Positions 54,200 through 62,502 of a stretch of 64,000 bases of DNA are shown piece after piece (positions within the stretch are counted from its first letter, which is position 1; each line of letters starts with the position of its first letter). A program made the position numbers and the translations under genes. The stretch comes from Methylobacterium sp. SyP6R (GTDB taxonomy: Bacteria > Pseudomonadota > Alphaproteobacteria > Rhizobiales > Beijerinckiaceae). The notes beneath the pieces are model-generated. The model ran no database searches, had not been told where the DNA came from, and saw only the letters and a program-made list of their open reading frames with translations. The stretch spans positions 1,302,001 through 1,366,000 of the forward strand of contig NZ_JAAQRC020000001.1 of the NCBI RefSeq assembly GCF_019216885.1, written 5' to 3'.

Positions 54200-55282
54200 T
54201 TAGGCGATGCCGAGGAGTTGGATCAGGCAGAGGCTGACCGCGGTGAGGGCGAGCAGGGAGGCGACCACCGCTAGCGTGACCCGCAGCCCCGCGCCGGCGA
54301 CGCTGCGCACGTCGACCCCGAGCCCGAGCGCGGCCATCGACACGATGGTGAGCACGTTGGCGGTCGCGGCGATCGGCGGCAGGGCGGCCTGCGGGATCAG
54401 CCCGCCCGAGCGCAGGCCGGCCATCGCCAGGAACGCCAGGATGAACCACGGCACGAGGCGGTGGATCGCGACGCGGCCGGGCTTCGGACGCTCCCCCGCG
54501 GTGACGTGCGGGGCCGGCTCGTCCGTCTCCTCGCGCAGCCGGCTCGCGCCGAGGGAGAGCGCCAGCACCACCGGGCCGAGCATTAGTACCCGGACCAGCT
54601 TGACCAGGGTGCCGACCTGGACGCTCAGCGCCGCCACCGGCGCCGTCGCGGCGAGCACCTGCGGCACGGCGTAGACGGTGAGGCCGGCGAGCACGCCGTA
54701 CTGCATCGGCGACAGGCCGAGGAGCGGCACGAGCAAGGGCAGGCCGAGCACGACCAGCACCCCGAGCACCGCCGTGAAGGCGATGGAGGAGGCGACGTCC
54801 TCGCCGTCCGCACCGATCACCGGGGCGGTCGCGGCGATCGCCGAGTTGCCGCAGATCGAGTTGCCGCAGGCGACGAGGATCGCGAGCCGGGGGTGCAGAC
54901 CTAGGGCGCGGCCGATGCCGTAGCTTGCCGCGATCGCCGCCATCACCACCACGGCGATGCCGACGAGCAGGCCGGGTCCGGCCGCCAGCAGGGTTGCGAG
55001 GCTGAGCGAGGCTCCGAGCAGGACGACGGCGACTTCGAGGACAGTCTTGGCGCCGAAGGCGATGCCGGGGAAGTAGCGCGCGCCCGGATTCCACACGGTG
55101 CGCAGGGCCGTGCCGAGCACGATCGCGAGCACCAAAGCCTCGAGCCAGGCTCGGCCGAACAGGTGTTCCTCGGCCGATTCGAGCGCGAGGGCGGCGCCGG
55201 TCACCGCGAGGCACAGGAGGAGGCCGGGCAGGAGGCGGCGCAGGGGGGTAAGGGGGGATGCGATGAGGGTCGCGGCGGTCAT
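54200..55282 (-). CDS. YeiH-family putative sulfate/sulfite exporter
   Basis: A 360-aa integral membrane protein with about ten helices (LLPGLLLCLAVTGAALALES, AWLEALVLAIVLGTALRTVW, TVLEVAVVLLGASLSLATLL). The UPF0324/YeiH signature CGNSICGNSAIAATAPVIGA is intact. The ATG at 55282 is preferred; the frame continues upstream without support. Family members are induced by YeiE-type LysR regulators and are thought to export sulfite or sulfate. Position beside sulfite dehydrogenases fits that. Confidence 0.85.
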   Translation of the reverse strand: MTAATLIASPLTPLRRLLPGLLLCLAVTGAALALESAEEHLFGRAWLEALVLAIVLGTALRTVWNPGARYFPGIAFGAKTVLEVAVVLLGASLSLATLLAAGPGLLVGIAVVVMAAIAASYGIGRALGLHPRLAILVACGNSICGNSAIAATAPVIGADGEDVASSIAFTAVLGVLVVLGLPLLVPLLGLSPMQYGVLAGLTVYAVPQVLAATAPVAALSVQVGTLVKLVRVLMLGPVVLALSLGASRLREETDEPAPHVTAGERPKPGRVAIHRLVPWFILAFLAMAGLRSGGLIPQAALPPIAATANVLTIVSMAALGLGVDVRSVAGAGLRVTLAVVASLLALTAVSLCLIQLLGIA

Positions 55283-55502
55283 GATGGTCTCGCGGAGTCG
55301 CTTGGATCTGTCCCCACCGTGCCAATCCACGAGCATTCGATCCAACAGAACGTTACGATGGTTCTGTTCGTCATTACCGATCATTGCGACCGTGCCGACG
55401 ACGATGCCGGTCGTCGGGTGGACAGGTTCACCTGCCCTTGAAACTCCGAGCCCACGACCAAACTTCCCGGTGAACGGTCACGCCCGGCAGACGGGCATGA
55501 TT

Positions 55503-55982
55503 ATGCGACCGGAGCAGGTGCGAGCCAGCCTCATGATCCCCGATCGGCCGATCGTGCGCCTGCTGGCGGCGGTGATCCTCGTGATCCTCGCCTCCTTCGT
55601 GCCGCCGGCAGTCCAGGCCCATGAGGGACACGCCCATCACGCTGGCCACGGTTCCGCGACGCACATGCGGACCGCCTCGGTGGCAGCGGTTCCGGCTGCG
55701 AATCTTGCCGGGCATGTCGCCCGGGCCGAGCCTCTGGCCTGCGCGGAGACCGCGCTCCGGATCACCGCTGTCGCGCCCATCCGGGACGCTGGTTGCTGCC
55801 CCGGCCCCTGCCGGGTCCGCTGCTGCGGAACGATGGCCTGCTGTGCCGCCGGCATTCTGCCCGGCCAGCCCGTCCTGGCGCCGATCTCGTTCCGGGCCGT
55901 CAGGCTGGTCCCGCGCAACGCCCCCGTTCGCACCGGCGCCGGACCCGAAGCCCTGCCGAGGCCTCCCCGAGCCCTCGCGTGA
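55503..55982 (+). CDS. Secreted His- and Cys-rich protein, putative metal binding
   Basis: A 159-aa exported protein. A signal segment (LLAAVILVILASFVPPAVQA) is followed by a His cluster (HEGHAHHAGHGSATHMR) and later a Cys cluster (CCPGPCRVRCCGTMACC). No named family recognised, but both clusters suggest binding of copper, nickel or a similar ion in the periplasm. Starts at 55503 or 55533. Neighbours are a DUF305 protein and a glutaredoxin-MauE protein, consistent with metal or thiol stress. Confidence 0.55.
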   Translation: MRPEQVRASLMIPDRPIVRLLAAVILVILASFVPPAVQAHEGHAHHAGHGSATHMRTASVAAVPAANLAGHVARAEPLACAETALRITAVAPIRDAGCCPGPCRVRCCGTMACCAAGILPGQPVLAPISFRAVRLVPRNAPVRTGAGPEALPRPPRALA

Positions 55983-56207
55983 GATGAGGCGCGCCTGAAG
56001 GCGCGCAACGCCCGAGTTGTGCCCGCATCGACGGTGCACCTCCGGCTCTCACGGCACGGGCAGATCCCGCGGCTGCCGATCCCGCCTCTCGCCGCCCCGG
56101 GTGCGGCCGCCCCGCCTCCTAGGCGAAGTCCGCGCACGCCCCGCCCCCCCGGGGCCGTCCCGGGCGGCCCGTTCGAAACGATCCCCATTCGAAGCAGAGA
56201 CCGATCC

Positions 56208-56600
56208 ATGACCGCCCCTCGCACCTTCGCCGCCATCGTCCTCCTCTCGGCCGGCCTCGCCGGTCCCGCCCTGGCGCAGGCGTCGCACGACCATCGCTCC
56301 ATGCCCGGGCACGGGATGGGCAAGACGAAGCCGGACCCGAAGGACACCGCCTCGACCGTTGAGTTCAAGGCCGCCGACGCGGCGATGATGAAGGAGATGC
56401 ATGTCGCCTACACGGGCGACCCGGACGTCGACTTCCGCACGCACATGATCCCGCACCACAAGGGCGCGGTCGCCATGGCGAAGGTCGCGCTGACGCACGC
56501 CAAGGACCCCGAGACGCGAGCGATGGCGCAGAAGATCATCGACGATCAGGAAAAGGAGATCGCCGACATGGAGGCGTGGCTGAAGCGGCACGGCCGGTAG
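56208..56600 (+). CDS. DUF305 family protein, paralogue of 48009
   Basis: A 130-aa periplasmic DUF305 protein. The signal peptide is FAAIVLLSAGLAGPALA; the mature N terminus is His/Met-rich (SHDHRSMPGHGMG), and the family motif is THMIPHHKGAVAMAK with DDQEKEIADMEAWLKRHGR at the end. Like CopM it is probably a copper- or silver-binding four-helix protein. The ATG at 56208 is fixed by the signal peptide. It precedes the glutaredoxin-MauE gene by 70 bp. Confidence 0.85.
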   Translation: MTAPRTFAAIVLLSAGLAGPALAQASHDHRSMPGHGMGKTKPDPKDTASTVEFKAADAAMMKEMHVAYTGDPDVDFRTHMIPHHKGAVAMAKVALTHAKDPETRAMAQKIIDDQEKEIADMEAWLKRHGR

Positions 56601-56669
56601 GCACCGCGCGGGCCGGGTTCATCCCGGTCCGCTTCCCCCGATATCGACCGACTGCTTGAGGAAATTCGC

Positions 56670-57359
56670 ATGCCAGCCACCGCAAAGAAGGCCGTCCTCT
56701 ACCGCATGGTGATGGAGAAGCACCTCTGCCCGTACGGGCTGAAGGCCAAGGACCTGCTCGAACGCCAGGGTTTCGCGGTCGAGGATCACTGGCTCACCAC
56801 GCGCGAGGAGACCGACCGCTTCAAGGCCGAGCACGACGTCAAGTCGACGCCCCAGACCTTCATCGACGGCGCGCGCGTCGGGGGCTACGACGACCTGCGC
56901 CGCCGCTTCGGCACAACGGCGAACGACCCGAACGCGACGACCTACACGCCGGTCGTTGCGGTGTTCTCCATGACGGCGCTGATGGCGCTTGCGGCCAGCT
57001 ATGCCGTCACCGGCACGCCGTTCACGATGCGCGCGGCCGAGTGGTTCATCGCCTTCAGCATGTGTGTGCTCGCCCTCCTCAAGCTGAAGGACGTCGAGAG
57101 CTTCTCGTCGATGTTCCTGGGCTACGACCTGCTCGGCCAACGCTGGGTCCGCTACGCCTACGCCTATCCGTTCCTGGAAGGCCTCGCCGGCATCCTCATG
57201 GTCGCGGGAGCCCTGAACTGGCTGTCGATCCCGGTGGCCCTGTTCATCGGGACGATCGGGGCCGTCTCGGTGTTCAAGGCGGTCTACGTCGACAAGCGCG
57301 AGATCAAGTGCGCCTGCGTCGGCGGGTCGAGCAAGGTGCCGCTCGGCTTCGCTCGCTGA
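56670..57359 (+). CDS. Glutaredoxin-MauE fusion protein with C-terminal frameshift
   Basis: A 229-aa protein as read. The N-terminal glutaredoxin-like domain has HLCPYGLKAKDLL (Cys20) and VKSTPQTFIDGARVGGYDD. A membrane domain of the MauE/DoxX type follows (MTALMALAASYAVTG, FIAFSMCVLALLKLKDV, YPFLEGLAGILMVAGALNWL), with a Cys pair in KCACVGG. The frame stops at 57359 just after VPLGF. In the next frame the same region reads SLTENLMMVAMAVWMLAMHA to a stop at 57413-57415, the expected family C terminus, so one base seems missing near 57350. Likely role: membrane thiol/disulfide transfer. Confidence 0.75.
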   Translation: MPATAKKAVLYRMVMEKHLCPYGLKAKDLLERQGFAVEDHWLTTREETDRFKAEHDVKSTPQTFIDGARVGGYDDLRRRFGTTANDPNATTYTPVVAVFSMTALMALAASYAVTGTPFTMRAAEWFIAFSMCVLALLKLKDVESFSSMFLGYDLLGQRWVRYAYAYPFLEGLAGILMVAGALNWLSIPVALFIGTIGAVSVFKAVYVDKREIKCACVGGSSKVPLGFAR

Positions 57360-57415
57360 CCGAGAACCTGATGATGGTCGCCATGGCGGTTTGGATGCTG
57401 GCGATGCACGCATGA
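57347..57415 (+). pseudogene. Frameshifted C-terminal tail of glutaredoxin-MauE gene
   Basis: Codons TCG CTG ACC GAG AAC in a frame one base off the upstream gene encode SLTENLMMVAMAVWML, the last membrane helix of this family. Restoring one base between GGC TTC and TCG would join them. Either a real mutation or a sequencing/assembly error. Confidence 0.6.
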
Positions 57416-57682
57416 GCGCGGCGGCCGCGCCGCCATCGACCGAGGTCGCACGACCGGCGGAATCCCGTCTGCCCGGGTTCGACGGGGCAGAATTTACTTC
57501 GAGTCCAAGGCCCAGGCGCCCCCCGGGAGCATGCCGGTCCGGGCCCGTCGCACTCGGACGTTGCACTGGTTGCTCGATGCGTCGAACGGCTTTCGAAGCG
57601 GCGAAGCTGCTCGGCTCTAGAAACGACCGACGGGCATCGGAGAACCCGATGCCCGCACGGTCTCGCGTCTCGAATCTCGAGG

Positions 57683-57874
57683 CTACGCGGCCCGGCGGGC
57701 GTGACCCTTGCCGCGGCGCGACACGCCGAGGCCCTTGCGGGCATCGCACTTGAGGCCGTGGCTGTGCCAGCCCTCCGCGGGGGCCTGCTGCCAGCCGTGA
57801 TGGCAGCCATGCGCTGCGGCAGGGCCGATCCAAAGAGCCGTCAGCAATCCGATCGAGACAGCGAGGGTGCGCAT
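57683..57874 (-). CDS. Small secreted His-rich protein downstream of TonB receptor
   Basis: A 63-aa protein. A short signal peptide (LAVSIGLLTALWIGPAAA) is followed by HGCHHGWQQAPAEGWHSHG and a basic tail (ARKGLGVSRRGKGHARR). His and Cys spacing suggests metal binding. AAGGA lies 9 bases before the ATG. It starts 34 bp after the TonB receptor stop on the same strand, so it is probably in the same, NikR-controlled transcript and could be a periplasmic metal carrier. Too small for family assignment. Confidence 0.6.
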   Translation of the reverse strand: MRTLAVSIGLLTALWIGPAAAHGCHHGWQQAPAEGWHSHGLKCDARKGLGVSRRGKGHARRAA

Positions 57875-57907
57875 GCGAAGATCCTTCTCAGGTGGGAAAA
57901 TCAGGTC

Positions 57908-60115
57908 TCAGAACCGGCCGGCAAGCGTCAGCCGCACGGCTGTCGGCTCGACCGGGTGGAAGTGGCGGTCGGCGACGCCGCCCGCGTCCTCCCCCGGCAG
58001 GCGTGACACGTAGTAGTAGGTGATCTGATCCGCCTTGGCATTGGTCACGTTCAGCACGTCGAGGGAGAGGCTGACGCCGTTGTCGAAGTTGTACCCGACC
58101 CGGCCGTTGAGAAGCGCGGTCGGCTTCGAGCGCACCGAGTTGTCCTCGATCAGAGGGCGCGGCCCGAAATAGCGGAGTCGCAGTGAGCCGAACCAGCCCT
58201 GGCCTTCGCCGAACGTGATGCCCGCCGACGCGATCGTGGTCGGCGCCTCGGGCACCCGCCGGCCGACCGGGTCGCGGTCGGCGAAGCGGGCGTTGGTGAG
58301 CGTCAGGTCGCCCTCCAGGGCCAGCCAGGGCGTGACGGCGTAATGGTTGCTCCACTCGATACCGAACCGCCGTGTCGGCCGGCTCGGCTCGGTGGTGCCG
58401 GTGTCGCCCTGGAACAGGTTCTCGGACGCGAAATCGAGCCGGAACAGCGCCAGGGAGGTTTCCAGCCCTGTGATCGAGCGGTTGCGGATCCCGACTTCGT
58501 AGCCGGTCGAGGGGACCAGGAACGGCGAGCGGGACACGTTGAACAGCGGACTGACCGGATCGACGGTGGCCGTGACGCCGCGAGCATCGTTCGAATGGAA
58601 GCCGCCGCCGTAGTTCACGTACAGCTCGGTATCTAGCCACGGCCCGAGCACCGCCCCGAGCTTCGGATTGACGATGCCGTCGCGGGCGCGGCCCGAATTC
58701 GCCGGGGTGTCGGAGCGGACATCGGCATAGTAGCCGTCGGCCCGGAAGCCGACGCTGGTGCGCAGCCAATCGGTCCAGCGCACCCGGTTCTCGTAGTAGA
58801 ACGCCGCGCTGGCCTCCAGCACCCGGTCGTCCAGCACCGTCGAGCGGTACTGCCGCGCCGTCGTGTTGAACAGGCCGACCCGGATGTCGTCGGTGCGGGT
58901 CTGCACGCCGAACTCGTTCTCTATGGCGAGCCCGAACAGGTCGCCCTGGAACACGCGCGAGATTTCACCGCCGCCGAGCACGCGGCTGTCGCGCTGGCGG
59001 AATTGGTCGCCGTTGACCGGATCGTTTAGGAAATACGTGAAGTTGTTCCAGAGGTTCATCTGGTATCGGATCACGTAGGCCGAGGCCCGCGTGATGCCGC
59101 TGTCATCCGACTGGCTCCAGCGCCCCGACAGCGAGAAGCGCCCGGTATCGCCGCCATCGCTCGGGTCGAGGGTGCCGTAGCGACCGATGATCCCCTCCGC
59201 CACCGCCCGCTCGGGAATCTGATTGGTGGCATTCCACTTGGCCCAGTAGGCCATGCCGGTGACCGCAAAGCCGTCGAGCGGCGTACCCTGGCTGTAGCGC
59301 ACCACGCCGTTGAACTTGCGGAGGGTATCAGGCACCACCCACGGGCCGTCATAGGTCTGCGCCTCGCCCGCCATGAGCAGGTTGCCCGCGCCGAGCGGTG
59401 CCGACGCGGCCGAGAAGGCTCGCTTAAGACCGAAGCTGCCCAACGTCGTCAGCGCGATGTTGCGGTTGAGCTTGTCGAGATAGTCGATCCGCACCGAGCC
59501 GGCCGAGGCGAAGTCACCGTCGCGCACGAAGTACGGGCCCTTGTGGAACTCGACCGCGCCGACGAGCTCGGGGATCAGGAAGTTGAGATCGGCGTAGCCC
59601 TGGCCGTGGGCATGGGTGCGCATGTTCACCGGCATGCCGTCGACGTTGATGGCGATGTCGGTGCCGTGGTCGAGGTTGAAGCCACGCAGGAAGTACTGGT
59701 TGGCTTTGCCCTCACCCGAGTGCTGCGTGATGATGAGGCCCGGCACTTCCTCCAGCACCTCGCCGGGTCGGGTCACCGGGCGGCTGTTGATCTGCGCCCC
59801 CGTGATGATGCCGGCACTTGCAGCATCAAACGGTCGAAGCGCGCCGCCGATGCCGGTGACGCCGCCGACATAGCCGGCGCTGGCGTTAGGTGTGCCCGAT
59901 GACGTGGCGGCCGGTGCTTCCGGTGCGACCGTGATCTCGGAGAGCGCGATGGTATCTGCGGTCTCGGTCATCGCCGGCGCGGCCCAGGCGTGGGAGGCGA
60001 CCAGCAGGACGCTGGCGGAGCTGAGCAGGCTGTATCGACGCACCCTGTGGGCAGATGACAAGGTAGAGCGGGCCAACGGCGTTCCAGAAGCGGCATCGAG
60101 GCGTGCCCCTCGCAC
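57908..60115 (-). CDS. TonB-dependent outer membrane receptor, putative nickel/metal chelate
   Basis: A 735-aa outer-membrane receptor. A signal peptide precedes AWAAPAMTE; the plug domain contains GEVLEEVPGLIITQHSGEGK, ANQYFLRGFNLDHGTDIAIN and VDGMPVNMRTHAHGQGYADL, and the beta-barrel ends in the aromatic VRLTLAGRF. The His-rich plug loop (THAHGQG) is notable. The start is GTG 60115; an internal GTG at 60043 is possible. A near-consensus NikR box lies 8-35 bases upstream and nikR is the neighbour, so nickel import with repression by NikR is inferred. Confidence 0.85.
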   Translation of the reverse strand: MRGARLDAASGTPLARSTLSSAHRVRRYSLLSSASVLLVASHAWAAPAMTETADTIALSEITVAPEAPAATSSGTPNASAGYVGGVTGIGGALRPFDAASAGIITGAQINSRPVTRPGEVLEEVPGLIITQHSGEGKANQYFLRGFNLDHGTDIAINVDGMPVNMRTHAHGQGYADLNFLIPELVGAVEFHKGPYFVRDGDFASAGSVRIDYLDKLNRNIALTTLGSFGLKRAFSAASAPLGAGNLLMAGEAQTYDGPWVVPDTLRKFNGVVRYSQGTPLDGFAVTGMAYWAKWNATNQIPERAVAEGIIGRYGTLDPSDGGDTGRFSLSGRWSQSDDSGITRASAYVIRYQMNLWNNFTYFLNDPVNGDQFRQRDSRVLGGGEISRVFQGDLFGLAIENEFGVQTRTDDIRVGLFNTTARQYRSTVLDDRVLEASAAFYYENRVRWTDWLRTSVGFRADGYYADVRSDTPANSGRARDGIVNPKLGAVLGPWLDTELYVNYGGGFHSNDARGVTATVDPVSPLFNVSRSPFLVPSTGYEVGIRNRSITGLETSLALFRLDFASENLFQGDTGTTEPSRPTRRFGIEWSNHYAVTPWLALEGDLTLTNARFADRDPVGRRVPEAPTTIASAGITFGEGQGWFGSLRLRYFGPRPLIEDNSVRSKPTALLNGRVGYNFDNGVSLSLDVLNVTNAKADQITYYYVSRLPGEDAGGVADRHFHPVEPTAVRLTLAGRF

Positions 60116-60122
60116 GTCCCGC

Positions 60123-60150
60123 GTATGAGAAATCTACGCAAAGTTCACAC
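60123..60150. promoter_or_regulatory. NikR operator
   Basis: GTATGA-N16-TCACAC, one mismatch from the E. coli NikR consensus GTATGA-N16-TCATAC. It lies between the nikR stop and the TonB receptor start, where NikR could block receptor transcription. Spacing is exactly 16. Confidence 0.7.
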
Positions 60151-60172
60151 CGCCGGCTGTGGCCGGCGGTCC

Positions 60173-60622
60173 TCAGTGGCCAGCGTTGTCACCGTGCGGG
60201 TGCGGGTGGTTGGCCGGTTCGGCGCTGTTCTCGGGAATGAGGTGCAGGTGGCCGTAGCGCACACCCCGCTGGGTGATGATGCGATCGGCGTAAGCCTGCA
60301 TGGCCGGCACAGATCCATGCAGCACCGCAACTTCCAGGCAATCGTCCCTGGTCAGATGCACATGCATGCTGGCGATAGACACCCCGTGGTGGTGTCCTTC
60401 ATCGGTGAGACGGCGTGCCAGGTCGCGGGTGCCATGATTGTAGACGTAGCTCAGCGTCCCGTAGTAGGACGCAGCGCCCGCCTGATCGCCCTGGGATGGG
60501 GCGACCGCATCGCGGACGAGGTCACGCACGGCCTCCGAGCGGCTACCATAGCCGCGTTCGGTACACAGACGATCCATCGCCGCCAGCAGCTCGTCGTCAA
60601 TGGTGATCGTGATGCGCTGCAT
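60173..60622 (-). CDS. nikR: Nickel-responsive regulator NikR
   Basis: A 149-aa ribbon-helix-helix regulator. The DNA-binding N terminus is RITITIDDELLAAMDRLCTE, and the ACT-like domain carries the nickel ligands His87 and His89 in SMHVHL and Cys95 in DDCLEV, with a His cluster at 77-79 (EGHHHG) supplying the fourth. Numbering matches E. coli NikR. It should repress when nickel is bound. It lies just upstream of the TonB receptor on the same strand, with the operator between, so nikR and receptor may form a feedback pair. Confidence 0.93.
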   Translation of the reverse strand: MQRITITIDDELLAAMDRLCTERGYGSRSEAVRDLVRDAVAPSQGDQAGAASYYGTLSYVYNHGTRDLARRLTDEGHHHGVSIASMHVHLTRDDCLEVAVLHGSVPAMQAYADRIITQRGVRYGHLHLIPENSAEPANHPHPHGDNAGH

Positions 60623-61272
60623 GCCCGCTCCGTCAACTGCTCGATGGCTTTGGTAGGAGCATGGCGAGCGCGTGAACAGCTAGGGGAATGGCGCGCCTTC
60701 GCGCGGCTCATGCCCCAGCGGTCATTCCATCACATGAACTGGCATGTAAGAAAAACGACCTGTTCCTGACAGCCAGAAGAGCCTTCGGCGGTGACGCACT
60801 TGACGCCGGAGCCCGGCGACGCAGCGAATGTCAAGGAGCCTGTCATGAAATCAAATGTCTGGAAAATCCTCGCGACCGGACATTCCTGACATAGTTTGCG
60901 AGGAGCCGCTTTGGGTCAGTTGTTCGCATGCCCCTTGGTCTGCTGAGCGACCTCGCCGACCTCTGGCTCTAGCGCCTGGAAGAACACGCGCACGCGACGA
61001 CGCTGCATCACCGACTGCTCCGTATGTGACAGCACCACCCGCGTGGCCGCATCGCCCTTTTCGCACTGATTCGCACGCCGCCAAGTGTTTGAAACTTGGC
61101 GCGTCTGACAACGATCATTCTGCTGACATGGCGCCTCGGGCGCACTCAACGATCTGTAGCTCAGCCCACCGCACACAGCCGCCCTTTTGATGTGTAGTTC
61201 ACCACCCCGATCCGGGAAACCCGCTCCAGAGGCCGCCATTATCGCCGCGGCCGCAACGGAGCAACCCCGGCC
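60623..61272. other. Intergenic region between nikR and ardC with repeat copy B
   Basis: About 650 bases. AATGTCTGG near 60863 and CCGGACATT near 60884 form an imperfect dyad. The segment from 61079 is copy B of the repeat. Minus-strand open frames here lack ribosome sites. No complete gene called; it is the junction between the metal gene block and the mobile-type segment. Confidence 0.5.
61079..61190 (+). repeat. 110-bp repeat copy B upstream of ardC
   Basis: Second copy of the element at 46117. Its dyad is CGCCAAGT-N7-ACTTGGCG (61079-61101), where both outer bases changed together compared with copy A, so pairing is kept. The shared stretch runs through CGTCTGAC, CGCCTCGGG and CTGTAGCTCA and fades about 80 bases before the ardC start. 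Confidence 0.8.
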
Positions 61273-62208
61273 ATGCCCGCCGACCTACACGAGCGCGTCA
61301 CCGCCACCATCCTGCAGCAGCTCGACACCGCGGACCCCGACGCCTGGACACCGCCCTGGCACGGCGACGACCCGCTGCCGCGCAATGCGCTCACCGGCAA
61401 GCGTTACCGAGGCCTCAACATCCTGGCGCTGTGGTGCGCGGCCCAAGCCCACGGCTACACCGACGCCCGCTGGGCGACCTATCGCCAGTGGGCGGCGCTC
61501 GGCGCGCAGGTTCGTCGTGGCGAACGCGGCAGCCTGATCCTGTTCTATAAAGACCTGCCGACCGCCGACCGAGCAGACACAGCGCAGGGTACCGACACCG
61601 ACAACCACGCAATCGCTGCCCGCTTCATTGCCCGTGCCTCGACCATATTCAACATCGCCCAGGTCGATGCCGCGCCCCAGGCGACCGCGCCGACGGGATC
61701 GCCGCCGGCCCTGCAACCCACCTTCGACGCCTTCGTCACCGCCACCGGCGCGCACATCAACGAAGGCGGCGCACGCGCCTGCTACGTCCCGGCCACGGAC
61801 ACGATCCACCTGCCGCCCCGGACCGCCTTCCACACGCCCACACGCTACGCGGGCACGCTCGCCCACGAACTCATTCACTGGACCGGCGCCCCCCACCGAC
61901 TCGCCCGCGACCTCACCGCCCGGTTCGGCGCCCGCGCCTACGCCGCCGAGGAGCTGACGGCTGAACTCGGCGCCGCCTTCGTGCTGGCAGACCTCGGCCT
62001 CGCGCGCACGCCCCACCCGGACCACGCCGCCTACTGCGCCTCCTGGGCACCGCTCCTACGGGCAGACCCGCGCGCACTCAGTCACGCCGCCACCCAAGCC
62101 TCGCGCGCGGCCGACTATCTCACCGCGCTGCAACTGGGCCGCCAGGAGGAAGCGGGGACACAAGACGAGGCAAGCTTCTCTTACGCACCAACGCCGGAGG
62201 CGGCTTAG
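61273..62208 (+). CDS. ardC: ArdC-type antirestriction protein
   Basis: A 311-aa protein with the ArdC plan: an N-terminal ssDNA-binding domain (residues 1-~135: NALTGKRYRGLNILALW, WATYRQWAALGAQVRRGERG) and a C-terminal zinc metallopeptidase with HELIHWTG (His198-His202) and the third ligand Glu in EELTAELG (226-233). ArdC shields incoming single-stranded DNA from restriction on conjugative elements. GGAG lies ~11 bases upstream. Its position among mobile-type genes after a hairpin-bearing repeat fits a leading-region gene. Confidence 0.9.
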   Translation: MPADLHERVTATILQQLDTADPDAWTPPWHGDDPLPRNALTGKRYRGLNILALWCAAQAHGYTDARWATYRQWAALGAQVRRGERGSLILFYKDLPTADRADTAQGTDTDNHAIAARFIARASTIFNIAQVDAAPQATAPTGSPPALQPTFDAFVTATGAHINEGGARACYVPATDTIHLPPRTAFHTPTRYAGTLAHELIHWTGAPHRLARDLTARFGARAYAAEELTAELGAAFVLADLGLARTPHPDHAAYCASWAPLLRADPRALSHAATQASRAADYLTALQLGRQEEAGTQDEASFSYAPTPEAA

Positions 62209-62502
62209 GCCGGATCCCAGATGAGACTAGCCGCCGCGGACACCGTGCCGGCGAACGCAGCATGAACACCGTATTCACCGTCTACCTCTCGTGCTCGACG
62301 TCCACCGCCCACCACCACGGCGGATTCGATTCACGGGCCCCGAGCCAAGGATGCTCGACTTCGTGGGGTCGAGGCCGCGCTCCATGATCAAGAAGATGGT
62401 CTCCGTGCGCTGCCAGCTCAGGCTGCTCGACGGCGCCACCCGTATATCGCACCCGGCCGCATTCAGACGGCCGCACCCGTCAAGCGTATTCGGAGGCCGG
62501 AC

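Noticed and set aside
52452..55325. 957-codon minus-strand frame through the sulfite genes
   Set aside because: Only its last ~112 codons are real (cytochrome c); the rest lies out of frame with sorA-like and yeiH-like genes
60623..60780. Second NikR box upstream of nikR
   Set aside because: No GTATGA half-site pair with 16-base spacing found
60916..61239. Minus-strand open frame over repeat copy B
   Set aside because: No ribosome site; similarity to the frame at 46029-46292 follows from the DNA repeat
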